Shown here: positions 19,823 through 31,604 of the stretch, piece by piece
How positions within the stretch are numbered: position 1 is the first letter of the stretch
How the letters are laid out: each line of letters begins with the position of its first letter
Source of the DNA: Streptomyces sp. NRRL F-2664
GTDB taxonomy: Bacteria > Actinomycetota > Actinomycetes > Streptomycetales > Streptomycetaceae
Direction of reading: 5' to 3'
Length of the DNA: 64,000 bases
NCBI RefSeq assembly: GCF_000719345.1
Contig: NZ_JOFX01000016.1
Coordinates: forward strand, 59,295-123,294
Translations under genes and position numbers: made by a program
Notes under the pieces: generated by a model
The model's input: the letters and a program-made list of their open reading frames with translations, nothing else
The model's database searches: none
What the model was told of the DNA's origin: nothing

Positions 19823-20872
19823 TCAGACGCCGGGGATCTCGCGGGCCGCGAAGGCGGCGCGGACCTGCTGCGCGGCCGCGGCACCGTACATCCGCCCGGC
19901 GGTCGCGACCGTCGTGCGGGCCGCGTCCGTGAAGCCGGTGTCGGGGGCGAAGCCGAACTGCGCGTTCACGATGATCCGGTCGGCGGCGCGGGCGCCGAGC
20001 GCGCCGCGGATGTCCAACAGGGCCCGGGACCAGATCTCGCCGTCAGCGTGGACCTGGCCGACGCGGTCCGCGTAGACCTTGGTGCCGTCGATCCGGCGCA
20101 GGCAGTGCGGGGCGGCGCTGTAACCGGTCGAGTCCCAGTCGGCGACGCAGCCCAGGTCGGTCCGGCGGGTCCATCCGTACCGTGCGCCGGCGTGCTCGCC
20201 GACCGCGACGGCCAGGTAGTCGCCGAAGGCCTCGCCGATCGCGCCGGCCTCGGGCGAGGCACCGAACCCGGGCACCTGGGCCTCGTGCACCGCGTGTCCG
20301 TACTCGTGGACGACCACCTCGGCGTCCTCGGCGTCGTCGACCCCGCCCTTGCCGAAGCGGATCTCGTCCTTCTTGTCGGTGAAGAAGGAGTTGTCCGCGC
20401 CCCACTGGTTGATGCGTACGGGCTGCACCCGGTCGTTGGCGCCCGGCAGTTCCGTGCCGAAGCCCAGGGACTGGAGGTACTCCTGCGCCTCGTTGACCCA
20501 GAAGTAGGCCATGACCTGCTCGAACCGGTCGTCGTGCCGGGTGTAGCCGGCGGCCTCGCCGGCCTTGGCCGACGCGCCGGTGTCCGAGCGTACGGAGGCC
20601 CAGCGGCCCTGGAGTCCGCCGCCGGCGTCCAGGTTGCGCAGCGCGGCCAGGGTGTACGCGGTGGCGGGGACGGCGGAGTCGGCGTCCTTGCCGTCGGTGA
20701 GCGCCTGGTCGCCCGTGGCCTGGACGGGGTTGACCATGAAGATCCGGCCCTGCGGCGCGATGGAACCGGCGGCAGGGGCAGGGGGTTGTGCGGTGGCCGG
20801 TCCGGCGAGTGGGAAGAGCGCCACGGTGGCGATGGCCGCGGCGAGCAGGCCGCGGGGTGTGCGGCGGGTCAT
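19823..20872 (-). CDS. Secreted zinc metallopeptidase (HExxH, M36/M4-like)
   Basis: 349 residues. A Sec signal (TRRTPRGLL then a hydrophobic run, cleavage near ATA-QPP at about 28-30) is followed by a gluzincin catalytic region: VVHEYGHAVHEAQ with zinc ligands in HEYGH, and the third ligand Glu in GEAFGDYLA 25 residues later. The N-terminal propeptide usual in M4/M36 enzymes is absent or much reduced, so it is short for either family. ATG 20872 follows GGAGG by 6 nt. A second ATG six nucleotides upstream touches the ribosome site and is unlikely. It should act as an extracellular protease. Confidence 0.85.
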   Translation of the reverse strand: MTRRTPRGLLAAAIATVALFPLAGPATAQPPAPAAGSIAPQGRIFMVNPVQATGDQALTDGKDADSAVPATAYTLAALRNLDAGGGLQGRWASVRSDTGASAKAGEAAGYTRHDDRFEQVMAYFWVNEAQEYLQSLGFGTELPGANDRVQPVRINQWGADNSFFTDKKDEIRFGKGGVDDAEDAEVVVHEYGHAVHEAQVPGFGASPEAGAIGEAFGDYLAVAVGEHAGARYGWTRRTDLGCVADWDSTGYSAAPHCLRRIDGTKVYADRVGQVHADGEIWSRALLDIRGALGARAADRIIVNAQFGFAPDTGFTDAARTTVATAGRMYGAAAAQQVRAAFAAREIPGV

Positions 20873-21153
20873 GGACATCCTCCGGGGTGGGAAGGCGGGG
20901 TGGGCGTGACACGGGTGGGGCGGGCGTGATCCTCGCCCACCGGGCCCTGCTGTGAACAGACCCCTGACAAGGTCGGGATCGGCCGTCGGGCCGACTCGCG
21001 GCCCCGAAGTGCGGGAACGGCGCCTGACCCCCCGACAACTCGTCTGCTCCGCACGGCGATTACCGGACCGCATGCCGATTGTGGGCTGCGTCACGCACCG
21101 CCAGAGTGGCCCGCCTCACGTCGGGACACCCAGCACGAGCGGAAGAGGACGAC

Positions 21154-22746
21154 ATGTCCAACGGTTCCACCGGCACCCCCCGATCCACCCGAACAACCCG
21201 CCCCGCAGGCGGGGTCCAGCGCCTCAAGGCGAACTCCGTGGGCCTGGTCGGCGTCGTCTTCATGGCCGTCGCCACGGCCGCCCCCATCACCGCCATGACC
21301 GGCAACCTCCCCATCGCGGTCGGCTTCGGCAACGGAACGGGCGCCCCCGCCGGGTACCTCTTCGCCACCGTTGTCCTGACCGTCTTCGCGGTCGGCTACG
21401 TGGCCATGGCCAAGCGCATCACCGCCGCGGGCGCCTTCTACGGGTACATCTCCCACGGACTCGGCCGGATCGCCGGCATGGCCTCCGGCATGCTGGCCGT
21501 CCTCGCCTACGTCGTCTTCGAGGCCTCGATCGTCGGCGTCTTCTCCTACTTCGCCCGGACCACGGTCGCGGACCAGTTCGGGGTCGACCTCCCCTGGGTG
21601 CTGTACGCGGCCGGGATGCTCGCCGTCACCGCCGTGCTCGCCCACTTCGACATCAACCTGACCGCCAAGGCCCTCGGCGTGATGCTGGTCGCCGAGATCG
21701 CGGTCCTGTTCGCCGTCGCCACCGCCGTACTGGTCGCGGGCGGCGGGCCCGACGGGATCCCCGTCGAGCCGGTCGACCCCCGGAACGCCTTCACCGGTAC
21801 CTCCGCCGGCCTCGGACTCTTCTTCGCCTTCTGGTCCTGGGTGGGCTTCGAGTCCACCGCCATGTACGGCGAGGAGTCCCGCGATCCCAAGCGGGTCATT
21901 CCCAGGGCCACGCTCATCTCCGTGGTCGGCGTCGGCCTCTTCTACATCTACGTCTCCTGGATGGCCATCGCCGGCAACGGCCTGGCCGGGTCCGTGGAAC
22001 TGTCCGCCTCCGCATCCCCCCTCGACCTCTTCTTCGCCCCCACCCGGCAGTTCATCGGCGCCTGGGCCGTGGACGCCTTCCAGTGGCTGCTGCTCACCGG
22101 CTCGTTCGCCTGCGGGATGGCCTTCCACCAGTGCGCCGCCCGCTACCTGTACGCCGTCGGCCGCGAACGGTTCCTGCACCCGGCGCTCGGCCGGACCCAC
22201 GCGCGGCACGGCTCCCCGTACGTCGCCTCGGTCGTGCAGACCGTCATCGCGGTGGCACTGGTCGCGGGCTTCTGGCTCACCGGCCAGGACCCGTACCTCC
22301 ACCCGTACACGCTGCTGGCGATCCTGGGGACCATGGCGATCCTCATCGTCCAGACCCTGTGCTCCTTCGCCGTCATCGGCTATTTCCGCCGGAACCACCC
22401 CGAGGACCGGCACTGGTTCCGGACCTTCACCGCGCCGCTGCTCGGCGGGATCGGGATGACCGCCGTCGTGGTCCTGCTCGTCGTCAACATGGAGACCGCG
22501 GCCGGCACCGCCGCCGGGTCCGTCTTCTTCAAGCTGATCCCGTGGATCGTCGGAGCCGTCTTCTTCGGCGGACTGGGCCTCGGCCTGTGGCTCAGGGCCA
22601 AGGCGCCCGAGCGCTACGAGGTCATCGGCCGCATCGTCCTGGAGGACAGCGCCGAGCGCGCCGACGACGGCACCGGGCCCGGTCCCGACGGCACCACCGG
22701 CCTGCCCGCGCCCCCCGCGTCGCCCGCGTCCCCCGCGAACGCCTGA
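21154..22746 (+). CDS. APC superfamily amino acid/polyamine permease
   Basis: 530 residues with about 12 membrane helices of the amino acid-polyamine-organocation type. ATAAPITAMTGNLP near residue 45 is the helix 1 substrate-binding break, and GFESTAMYGEESRDPKRVIPRA near 240 is the typical helix 6 and loop. The last 35 residues are a Pro/Ala/Gly tail. It precedes a flavin amine oxidase by 65 nt, so amines or amino acids are likely substrates, with transport and oxidation linked. ATG 21154 follows GGAAGAGG. Confidence 0.88.
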   Translation: MSNGSTGTPRSTRTTRPAGGVQRLKANSVGLVGVVFMAVATAAPITAMTGNLPIAVGFGNGTGAPAGYLFATVVLTVFAVGYVAMAKRITAAGAFYGYISHGLGRIAGMASGMLAVLAYVVFEASIVGVFSYFARTTVADQFGVDLPWVLYAAGMLAVTAVLAHFDINLTAKALGVMLVAEIAVLFAVATAVLVAGGGPDGIPVEPVDPRNAFTGTSAGLGLFFAFWSWVGFESTAMYGEESRDPKRVIPRATLISVVGVGLFYIYVSWMAIAGNGLAGSVELSASASPLDLFFAPTRQFIGAWAVDAFQWLLLTGSFACGMAFHQCAARYLYAVGRERFLHPALGRTHARHGSPYVASVVQTVIAVALVAGFWLTGQDPYLHPYTLLAILGTMAILIVQTLCSFAVIGYFRRNHPEDRHWFRTFTAPLLGGIGMTAVVVLLVVNMETAAGTAAGSVFFKLIPWIVGAVFFGGLGLGLWLRAKAPERYEVIGRIVLEDSAERADDGTGPGPDGTTGLPAPPASPASPANA

Positions 22747-22811
22747 TCCGCGTACGCCTGACCCCCGTTCGTCCCGTCCCTCGTCGTCCGATCCGCGAAG
22801 GAGCCCCCGCC

Positions 22812-24449
22812 ATGGCCCGTACGCCCCTCATGCACGCCCTCCGCCGGCTCACCGCCGAACACGCCGCCGCCCGCCGCCTGCGCCTGCCCGTAGCCGACGT
22901 GCGCGGCCTCGGCCGCCGGGAGCTGCTGCGCCGAGCGGCCGCCCTCGGCCTCGGCGCCGCCGCGGCGGGCGTCGCCGCCGCGCCGGCCCGCGCCGCGATT
23001 CCCGCGTCCGCCCCCGACGGCAAGAGGCCCCAGCCGGCCCGCGTCGCGGTGGTCGGTGCGGGCATCGCCGGCCTCACCGCCGCCCTCACCCTCCAGGACG
23101 CCGGCATCCCGTGCACCGTCTACGAGGCCCACCCGGACCGTGTCGGCGGCCGGATGTGGACGCAGCGCGACCACTGGGCGTACGGGCAGACCTCGGAGAT
23201 CGGCGGCGAACTGATCGACACCAGCCACAAGAAGATGTTGGAGCTCTGCCGCCGCTTCGGCCTGCGGACCGAGGACTTCCTCGGCGGCGGCCCCAACGGG
23301 GCTGAGGAGGTCCTGTGGTTCAACGGCACGTACTACTCCCGCACGCAGGCCGACGAGGACTTCAAGGCCGTCTACCAGCAGCTGCACCGCGACCTCCAGG
23401 ACTCCGGCGAGGTGTCCTGGAACTCCACCACCCCGGCCGGCACGGCCCTGGACAACATGACCCTGTACGAATGGATCGACAGCAGGGTCCCCGGCGGGCA
23501 CGGCTCACCCCTCGGCCGCTTCATGGACGTGGCCTACACCGTCGAGTACGGGGCCGACACCACCGAGCAGTCCGCCCTCGCCCTGGTCCTGCTGATGGGG
23601 TATCAGCCGAACCCGGGCAACTTCAACGTCTGGGGCCTGTCCAACGAGCGCTACCACATCGTCGGCGGCAGCGACCTGCTGCCGAACGCCATCGCCGCGG
23701 CCCTGCCCTCCGGTTCGATCGTCATGGGCCGCCGGCTGGTCGCCGTGCGCGCCGGCTCCGACGGCACCCAGACCCTCACCTTCGACGACTCCGGCGCCAC
23801 CCGCACGGTCGTGGCCGACCACACCGTCCTGTGCCTGCCCCTGCCGGTCCTCCAGGGCGTCGACACCTCGGCGGCCGGTTTCGACCCCCTCATGCAGAAC
23901 CTGCTGCGCGATGCCCGGATGGGCGCCTGCACCAAGCTCAACATGCAGTTCGGCAGCCGCCCGTGGCGCGGTACCGGCCCGTGGCCCGGAGTGTCGGCCG
24001 GCGACTGCTTCACCGACTCCGAGGTCCAGCAGACCTGGGACACCACCAAGCTCCAGCCCGGCACGGGCGGCGTCCTGCTCCAGTACGGCGGCGGGACACC
24101 GGCGCGCGCCCTGACCCCCGCCGCGCCGTTCGCCACCGAGTCCGACCCCTACGTGCGGGGGCTCGCCGGCCGCATGCTCACCGGGATCGATGCGTTCTTC
24201 CCCGGTACGAAGGCCGCGTGGACGGGGCGGGCGCAGCTCTCCGCCTGGCACCGCAACCCGTACTCGCTCGGCGCGTACTCGTACTGGCCGACGGGGTACC
24301 TGCACCGGTACGCGAAGTACGAGGGCACCGCGCAGGGCAACGTCCACCTCTCCGGCGAGCACTGCAGCTACGACTTCCAGGGCTTCATGGAGGGCGGGGC
24401 CACCGAGGGCGAACGGGCCGCACGGGAGGTGATCGCCGCCCTCACCTGA
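22812..24449 (+). CDS. Tat-exported flavin monoamine oxidase
   Basis: 545 residues. A twin-arginine signal (GRRELLRRAAALGLGA, about residues 35-60) precedes the FAD dinucleotide fold VVGAGIAGLTAALTLQDAG near 78 and GGRMWT. The C-terminal region HLSGEHCSYDFQGFMEGG matches the FAD-binding end of monoamine oxidase-like L-amino acid oxidases and putrescine oxidases. AAGGAG lies 8 nt before ATG 22812. It would oxidise amines or L-amino acids outside the membrane, releasing hydrogen peroxide, ammonia and an aldehyde or keto acid. The co-directional APC permease suggests shared substrates. Confidence 0.88.
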   Translation: MARTPLMHALRRLTAEHAAARRLRLPVADVRGLGRRELLRRAAALGLGAAAAGVAAAPARAAIPASAPDGKRPQPARVAVVGAGIAGLTAALTLQDAGIPCTVYEAHPDRVGGRMWTQRDHWAYGQTSEIGGELIDTSHKKMLELCRRFGLRTEDFLGGGPNGAEEVLWFNGTYYSRTQADEDFKAVYQQLHRDLQDSGEVSWNSTTPAGTALDNMTLYEWIDSRVPGGHGSPLGRFMDVAYTVEYGADTTEQSALALVLLMGYQPNPGNFNVWGLSNERYHIVGGSDLLPNAIAAALPSGSIVMGRRLVAVRAGSDGTQTLTFDDSGATRTVVADHTVLCLPLPVLQGVDTSAAGFDPLMQNLLRDARMGACTKLNMQFGSRPWRGTGPWPGVSAGDCFTDSEVQQTWDTTKLQPGTGGVLLQYGGGTPARALTPAAPFATESDPYVRGLAGRMLTGIDAFFPGTKAAWTGRAQLSAWHRNPYSLGAYSYWPTGYLHRYAKYEGTAQGNVHLSGEHCSYDFQGFMEGGATEGERAAREVIAALT

Positions 24450-24551
24450 GCCGGCGGATCGCGGGCCTGCCCCGGAGCGGACGTGCGCTTCGCCGTCCTC
24501 CTGCGCACCGGACCACCGGGGGAGGGCGGGCCCCCGACGGCCGGCCCCCGG

Positions 24552-25196
24552 TCACGGAGCCGACGGGTACTCGCCGTCGCGCCGGTCGTCGAGAGAGACC
24601 GTCAGGTGGGGCCAGTGCTCGGACCACCGCACCACGTCGGCCGCCGTCAACGACCACGCCGACGGCGGGGCCTCGTCCGGCAGGAAGCGGACGCAGGTTC
24701 CCGTGGTCCCGTCGGCTTCGACGGGCTGCAGTCCGGTCACCGGGACGCCGTGCTCGTAGCGCTGGGTCCAGGCTCCGTCGAGACGGCGGTTGGTGTGGAT
24801 CAGCCACTCACTGAGCGCTGCGACGACGGACATGCCACGACGCGGATGTCCGTCCGGCAGGCGCTCCGCCTCCGGGAAATCGAAGAATCGGAGATCCTTC
24901 GTGGCCATCACGGGCTTCTTCACCACATGGCCGTGCTCGTCGACCCGGGTGTCGGTGCCCCGGCCGTCGTCCTGCACCGACACCGAACCGTCGGGGTGCA
25001 GTGTGACGGCACACCGTCCACCGCCTCGGCTCGCAGCCTCGTCAGCGGCGTAGGCGAGGACTTCGAGCACGAGGTGTCCGGGCCCGCCCGGCGCGAACTG
25101 CGCCGACCCCCGGCGGACGAGGCCGAGATGCTGCCCGTCGACGGCCCCGGCCCAATCGTGCGTGGTGTTGACCCAGGAGGTCCTTCGTCCGTCCAT
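24552..25196 (-). CDS. Stand-alone GyrB-like GHKL ATPase domain, probably degenerate
   Basis: 214 residues covering only the N-terminal ATPase domain of DNA gyrase B: TLHPDGSVSVQDDGRG (67-80), GMSVVAALSEWL (121-132), YEHGVP (147-152) and GTCVRFLPD. The transducer, toprim and tail domains are missing. The catalytic Glu is kept (LEVLAY, Glu45) but the Mg-binding Asn four residues on is Tyr49, and the Gly-rich ATP lid is shortened to HPRRGMS, so hydrolysis is doubtful. Similar short proteins occur in Streptomyces without known function. It diverges from the AI-2E family gene across 64 bp. Confidence 0.75.
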   Translation of the reverse strand: MDGRRTSWVNTTHDWAGAVDGQHLGLVRRGSAQFAPGGPGHLVLEVLAYAADEAASRGGGRCAVTLHPDGSVSVQDDGRGTDTRVDEHGHVVKKPVMATKDLRFFDFPEAERLPDGHPRRGMSVVAALSEWLIHTNRRLDGAWTQRYEHGVPVTGLQPVEADGTTGTCVRFLPDEAPPSAWSLTAADVVRWSEHWPHLTVSLDDRRDGEYPSAP

Positions 25197-25260
25197 GGAG
25201 CAATTATCCGCCGGGTGCGCGGCAGGCGGCAGGGGCGTCCGGTGTGACTAGGGTGGCGTC

Positions 25261-26376
25261 ATGTCTGCCATCCTGAGTTCCGCAAAGGCCGCTGCCGCGC
25301 TCCGCAGGTCGGCGCGGGTTTCCGCCGAGCTGCTGGTGGTCGCGGTCATGGCGGCGGCGACCCTGTGGATCCTGAGCCGGATGTGGTCGGTCGTCTGGCC
25401 CCTCATAATCGCGCTGTTCCTCACCACCCTCACCTATCCCCTCGCCGCCTTCCTGCGACGACGCGGGTGGCCGCCCGCGTTGGCGGCCTCCGTGGTGACC
25501 GTGCTGTCCCTCCTGGTGGCCGCGGGCATCGTGGCGCTGATCGCCGTCCCCGTGGCCTCCCAGTCGGGCGAACTGGTCACCGGCGTCACCGAGGGCATCC
25601 AACGACTGCGTGAGTGGGCGGCCGGACCGCCGCTGAACATCGGCGACGACCAGATCGCCGGTGCCTCCGACGCCGCGATGGACCGCCTCCAGAACAGCAT
25701 CGGGAGCGCGGTCTCCACCGTCGCCCTCGGAGTGAGCACCGTCTTCAACGGCCTGGTCACCGCCGTCCTGGCGCTCTTCCTGATGTTCTTCTTCCTCAAG
25801 GACGGGCCCCGTTTCCTGCCGTGGCTCACCCGCCAACTCCCTGGCCGCCTCGCCACGCACCTTCCGGTCGTGGCGGCACGCAGCTGGGAGACCCTCGGTT
25901 CGTTCGTCCGGTCCCAGGCCTTCGTCGGGCTCCTCGATGCCGTGTTCATCGGCCTCGGCCTGTGGATCGTCGGCGTACCCCTGGTGCTGCCGTTGGCCGT
26001 TCTGACCTTCGTGTCCGCGTTCGTGCCGATCGTGGGGGCCCTGTTCGCGGGCCTGGTGGCGGTGCTCATCGCGCTGGTGTCGAACGGCCTGACCGACGCG
26101 CTGATCGTCCTGGCCATCATCGTCGCGGTGCAGCAGCTGGAAGGAAACGTCTTCCAGCCCATGATCCAGAGCCGCAGCCTCGGTCTGCACGCGGCGGTGG
26201 TCCTGCTGGCGGTCACCCTGGGCGGCAGCCTGGCCGGAGTCGTGGGCAGCCTGCTCGCCGTACCGGTCGCCGCGCTCATCGCCGTGGTCTGGAACTACCT
26301 GCGCGACCAGCTCAGCGAACCGGCGCACGAACCCGAAACGGGTGAAGGGCCTCCCGCCGCGCCCGCCCCGGCATAG
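25261..26376 (+). CDS. AI-2E family (PerM/TqsA) membrane transporter
   Basis: 371 residues with 7-8 membrane helices in the AI-2E arrangement: two N-terminal helices, a soluble mid-section (about 95-155), then FLMFFFLKDGPRFLPWL near 175, and the C-terminal signature EGNVFQPMIQSRSLGLHAAVVLLAVTLGG near 300. Family members export autoinducer-2 in some enterics and act in ion or general efflux elsewhere. In Streptomyces the substrate is unknown. It ends just before a very strong terminator. Confidence 0.9.
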   Translation: MSAILSSAKAAAALRRSARVSAELLVVAVMAAATLWILSRMWSVVWPLIIALFLTTLTYPLAAFLRRRGWPPALAASVVTVLSLLVAAGIVALIAVPVASQSGELVTGVTEGIQRLREWAAGPPLNIGDDQIAGASDAAMDRLQNSIGSAVSTVALGVSTVFNGLVTAVLALFLMFFFLKDGPRFLPWLTRQLPGRLATHLPVVAARSWETLGSFVRSQAFVGLLDAVFIGLGLWIVGVPLVLPLAVLTFVSAFVPIVGALFAGLVAVLIALVSNGLTDALIVLAIIVAVQQLEGNVFQPMIQSRSLGLHAAVVLLAVTLGGSLAGVVGSLLAVPVAALIAVVWNYLRDQLSEPAHEPETGEGPPAAPAPA

Positions 26377-28539
<2,163 letters not shown>

Positions 28540-28614
28540 CGCCCGGCCGCCGCAGGCGGGGGAGGCGGTCGGTCACGGGCGGATCGCACGGGAACGGCCC
28601 GGCCGCGGCTGCCC

Positions 28615-29766
28615 TCAGGTGCTCTGCGCCAGGAACCGGTCGCTGTGGTGCAGTTCTTCGAGCAGGCGACCGGCATCGGTCAGCAGGGTGCCCTGCAGGG
28701 CGGCCGTCTCCGGTCGGCCGTCTGCGACGAGCAGTGTCCGACGGGCGTGGTCGAGTGCGCGGCCGGCCTGGTCGAGGGTCTGGCTCAGCAGCTGCGGGTC
28801 GGTGCGTTCCGGCCGGCCGATGTGGTGGATCGCCCTCGCCGCCGTGCGCAGGACCCCGGCGTAGGCGGAGCGGAACGAGGCCGGCAGCACGGCCAGTTCG
28901 CCGCCGGCGACGGCGTGGTCGAGGCTGCGGCCGGCGGAGCGGAGATGATCCTGGCAGCGCTGGCAGACATCGAGTGCTTCGCGGGCCCGTACGAGGGCGT
29001 CCGCGGAGCCTTCGATGGTCGGGCGCGGGTTGAGGCGGCTGTTCTCCACCTCCGCGTCGACGGCCTGCCGGATCCGGTCGGCTTCGAAGGACAGCGCCCG
29101 CCACTCCCCGCCCAGCCGGTGGACCCGCTCGGCATCGGGGGCTTCGGTCTCGAAGGCGTCGGCGAGCTCACCGATGCGGCTTTCGACGCGGCGGAAGAGG
29201 TCGGCGACCGCCTCTTTCCGGTGGACGGTGTGGCGGGCGGGGGCCAGCACCGCGTGCGCCACCACCCCGCAGCCGGCGCCGATGGCCACGGACGCCACGA
29301 GGTGTCCGATGTAGTCGATCTGCCCCAACCCGGAGGAGTAGGCGAAGAAGCCGATGATGGCGACCTGTGTGCCGTGCTCGCCCAGCGGACGGAACCGGCC
29401 CACCCCGAGCGCCACGAGCGTCAGCAGGGCGAAGGACCAGCCGTGGATGCCGGTGAGGGCGGCGAAGGATGCGGCCAGCGCCGCACCCGCCGTCATGGCG
29501 GCCAGGTACTGGGCGCATTCCCGCAGCGAGCGGTACACCGTCGACTGAAGGGCCACCAGAGCGGTGAAGGGGGCGAACGTGGAGACCGTGGGCGGAAGCA
29601 GATAGCGGGCCAGCACCCAGGCGACGGTGGCCGCCACCACGGTCTTGACGACGAGGACCAGGTCGTCGCGCTCGTTGCCCGAGGACCTGATTCCGCGCCG
29701 CACGAACCCGACGGCGTCCCGTGCCGCTGCCGCGGCCGAAGTCCCCATGTGCTTCCCACTCGGCAT
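28615..29766 (-). CDS. FUSC family (aromatic acid exporter-like) membrane protein
   Basis: 383 residues. Six hydrophobic segments between about residues 35 and 180 (KTVVAATVAWVLARYLLPP, then VALGVGRFRPLGEHGTQVA) match the half-size FUSC/ArAE_2 layout. The C-terminal half is a soluble helical region rich in Arg and Glu that should lie in the cytoplasm. ATG 29766 has GGAGG 6 nt upstream. Family members such as AaeB export aromatic acids. The divergent aldehyde oxidase operon, whose enzyme class makes aromatic acids from aldehydes, gives a possible substrate link by inference only. Confidence 0.8.
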   Translation of the reverse strand: MPSGKHMGTSAAAAARDAVGFVRRGIRSSGNERDDLVLVVKTVVAATVAWVLARYLLPPTVSTFAPFTALVALQSTVYRSLRECAQYLAAMTAGAALAASFAALTGIHGWSFALLTLVALGVGRFRPLGEHGTQVAIIGFFAYSSGLGQIDYIGHLVASVAIGAGCGVVAHAVLAPARHTVHRKEAVADLFRRVESRIGELADAFETEAPDAERVHRLGGEWRALSFEADRIRQAVDAEVENSRLNPRPTIEGSADALVRAREALDVCQRCQDHLRSAGRSLDHAVAGGELAVLPASFRSAYAGVLRTAARAIHHIGRPERTDPQLLSQTLDQAGRALDHARRTLLVADGRPETAALQGTLLTDAGRLLEELHHSDRFLAQST

Positions 29767-29929
29767 CGTCCACCTCCGGCCGGACGCCTGCCCCGGTGCC
29801 GGGGCCGCACACGCGAGCCGGCCGCCGACCTGGCACGAGGAGGACGCCACGCCGAGGGACGTATGGCACGGCCCGACCCGGGCAGGTGCCAGGACATACT
29901 TCACGTAACCGGATAGGGAGGACACCCTG

Positions 29930-30559
29930 GTGGCACCTGCACGCGATCCCCTGCACCAGCAGCAGGACGGTCCGCCGTCCGGAGCCGGTGCCCTACGGTC
30001 ACCTGTCACCCTCCGCGTCAACGGCCGGACCCACGCCCTCGACCTGGACCACCGGGTCACGCTCCTCGACGCCCTCCGCGAGCTGCTGGACCTGACCGGG
30101 TCCAAGAAGGGCTGCGACCACGGGCAGTGCGGAGCCTGCACCGTCCTCGTCGACGGCCGGCGCGCCAACAGCTGCCTGCTGCTGGCGGTGACCCTGGACG
30201 GCTCCGAGATCACCACCGTCGAGGGGCTGGCCGCCCCCGACGGCGCCCTCTCCCCCCTCCAACAGGCCTTCCTCGACCACGACGCCTTCCAGTGCGGTTA
30301 CTGCACTCCCGGCCAGCTCTGCTCCGCCGTGGGAGTGCTGCGGGAAGCCGCCGCCGGGCACCCCTCCCACGTGACCGACCCGGCCGCCGCGGCGGACCCG
30401 GCAGGCCCGGCCACCCTGACCGCCGAGGAGATCGGGGAGCGGCTCAGCGGCAACCTCTGCCGCTGCGGCGCCTACAACGGGATCGCCGAAGCCGTGGCGG
30501 CCTGCGCCGCCGCCGGGGCCCGCCCGGGGCCCGGCCCTGCCCGGGAGGTGACCGGGTGA
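29930..30559 (+). CDS. Aldehyde/xanthine dehydrogenase family, 2Fe-2S subunit (PaoA-like)
   Basis: 209 residues. A plant-type ferredoxin domain with [17 protein letters not shown] (near 62) and the second 2Fe-2S domain with CGYCTPGQ (near 125) and CRCGAYNGI (near 180) give the eight cysteines for two clusters. A longer insert before the last motif is Ala/Pro-rich. GTG 29930 follows AGGGAGG by 8 nt. The stop overlaps the next start as GTGA. It passes electrons from the molybdenum site to FAD. Confidence 0.93.
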   Translation: MAPARDPLHQQQDGPPSGAGALRSPVTLRVNGRTHALDLDHRVTLLDALRELLDLTGSKKGCDHGQCGACTVLVDGRRANSCLLLAVTLDGSEITTVEGLAAPDGALSPLQQAFLDHDAFQCGYCTPGQLCSAVGVLREAAAGHPSHVTDPAAAADPAGPATLTAEEIGERLSGNLCRCGAYNGIAEAVAACAAAGARPGPGPAREVTG

Positions 30560-31575
30560 AGCCCTTCGCCTACCTACGGCCCACCAGCGTCCAGGACGCG
30601 ACGGCCGCCTACGCGACCCACCCCGGGTCCCTCTACCTCGGCGGTGGCACCAACCTGGTCGACCTCATGAAGCACGGCGTGGAGACCCCCGCCACCCTCA
30701 TCGACCTCACCCGGCTGCCCCTCCACGCCCTCCAGGAGTTGCCCGACGGAGCCCTCCGGGCCGAAGCCGGTGTATCGAACACCGACCTGGCGGTGCACCC
30801 CCTGGTCCGGACCCGCTATCCGGCCCTGTCCCAGGCCCTCCTCTCCGGCGCGTCCGGACAACTGCGCAACATCGCCACCACCGGCGGGAACCTGCTCCAG
30901 CGCACCCGCTGCCCCTACTTCCAGGACGTCTCCAAGCCCTGCAACAAGCGGGAACCCGGCACCGGCTGCGCCGCCCGCGACGGAGTGCACCGCGACCACG
31001 CCGTCCTCGGCCACTCCGCACACTGCATCGCCACCCACCCCTCGGACATGGCGGTGGCCCTCGCCGCCCTGGACGCGGAGATCGAGCTCTACGACGGCGA
31101 GCACGGCACCCGCCGGGTCCCGGCGGCCGCGTTCCACCGGCTGCCCGGCGACCACCCCGAACGGGACACCGTCCTGCGCCCGGGCGAGATCGTCACCGCC
31201 GTCCTCCTGCCACCGCCGGCACCCGGCTCCGTGTCCCTGTACCGCAAGGCACGCGACCGCGCTTCCTACGCCTTCGCGCTCGCCTCCGTGGCCGCGGTGC
31301 TGGCCCTCGACGACGGCCGCGTACGCCATGTCGCTCTCGCGTTCGGCGGCCTTGCCCACCGGCCCTGGCGTGCCGCGGCCGCCGAGGAACGGCTCACCGG
31401 CGCCGTACCCACCGACGAGGTCGTACGGGAGGCCGTCGACGCCGAGCTGGCCGCGGCCGTCCCCCTGCCCGGCAACGCCTTCAAGGTCGACCTCGCCCGC
31501 AACCTCGCCCGCGACGCCCTGGCGGCCCTGATCCGCTCCGCCTCCGGCAACCCACCCGCCCCCCACCGGCCGTGA
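30556..31575 (+). CDS. Aldehyde/xanthine dehydrogenase family, FAD subunit (PaoB-like)
   Basis: 339 residues. FAD-binding [14 protein letters not shown] near residue 33 and [16 protein letters not shown] near 112 match the CO dehydrogenase medium-chain family. The cysteines in [21 protein letters not shown] fit the 4Fe-4S loop seen in E. coli PaoB but absent from most relatives. GTG 30556 overlaps the upstream TGA. The C-terminal CO_deh_flav_C domain starts near 190. It should take electrons from the iron-sulfur subunit and reduce oxygen or another acceptor. Confidence 0.92.
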   Translation: MKPFAYLRPTSVQDATAAYATHPGSLYLGGGTNLVDLMKHGVETPATLIDLTRLPLHALQELPDGALRAEAGVSNTDLAVHPLVRTRYPALSQALLSGASGQLRNIATTGGNLLQRTRCPYFQDVSKPCNKREPGTGCAARDGVHRDHAVLGHSAHCIATHPSDMAVALAALDAEIELYDGEHGTRRVPAAAFHRLPGDHPERDTVLRPGEIVTAVLLPPPAPGSVSLYRKARDRASYAFALASVAAVLALDDGRVRHVALAFGGLAHRPWRAAAAEERLTGAVPTDEVVREAVDAELAAAVPLPGNAFKVDLARNLARDALAALIRSASGNPPAPHRP

Positions 31576-31604
31576 CCGCCCCCGAAGAGAAAGGGGGACA
31601 CCCG

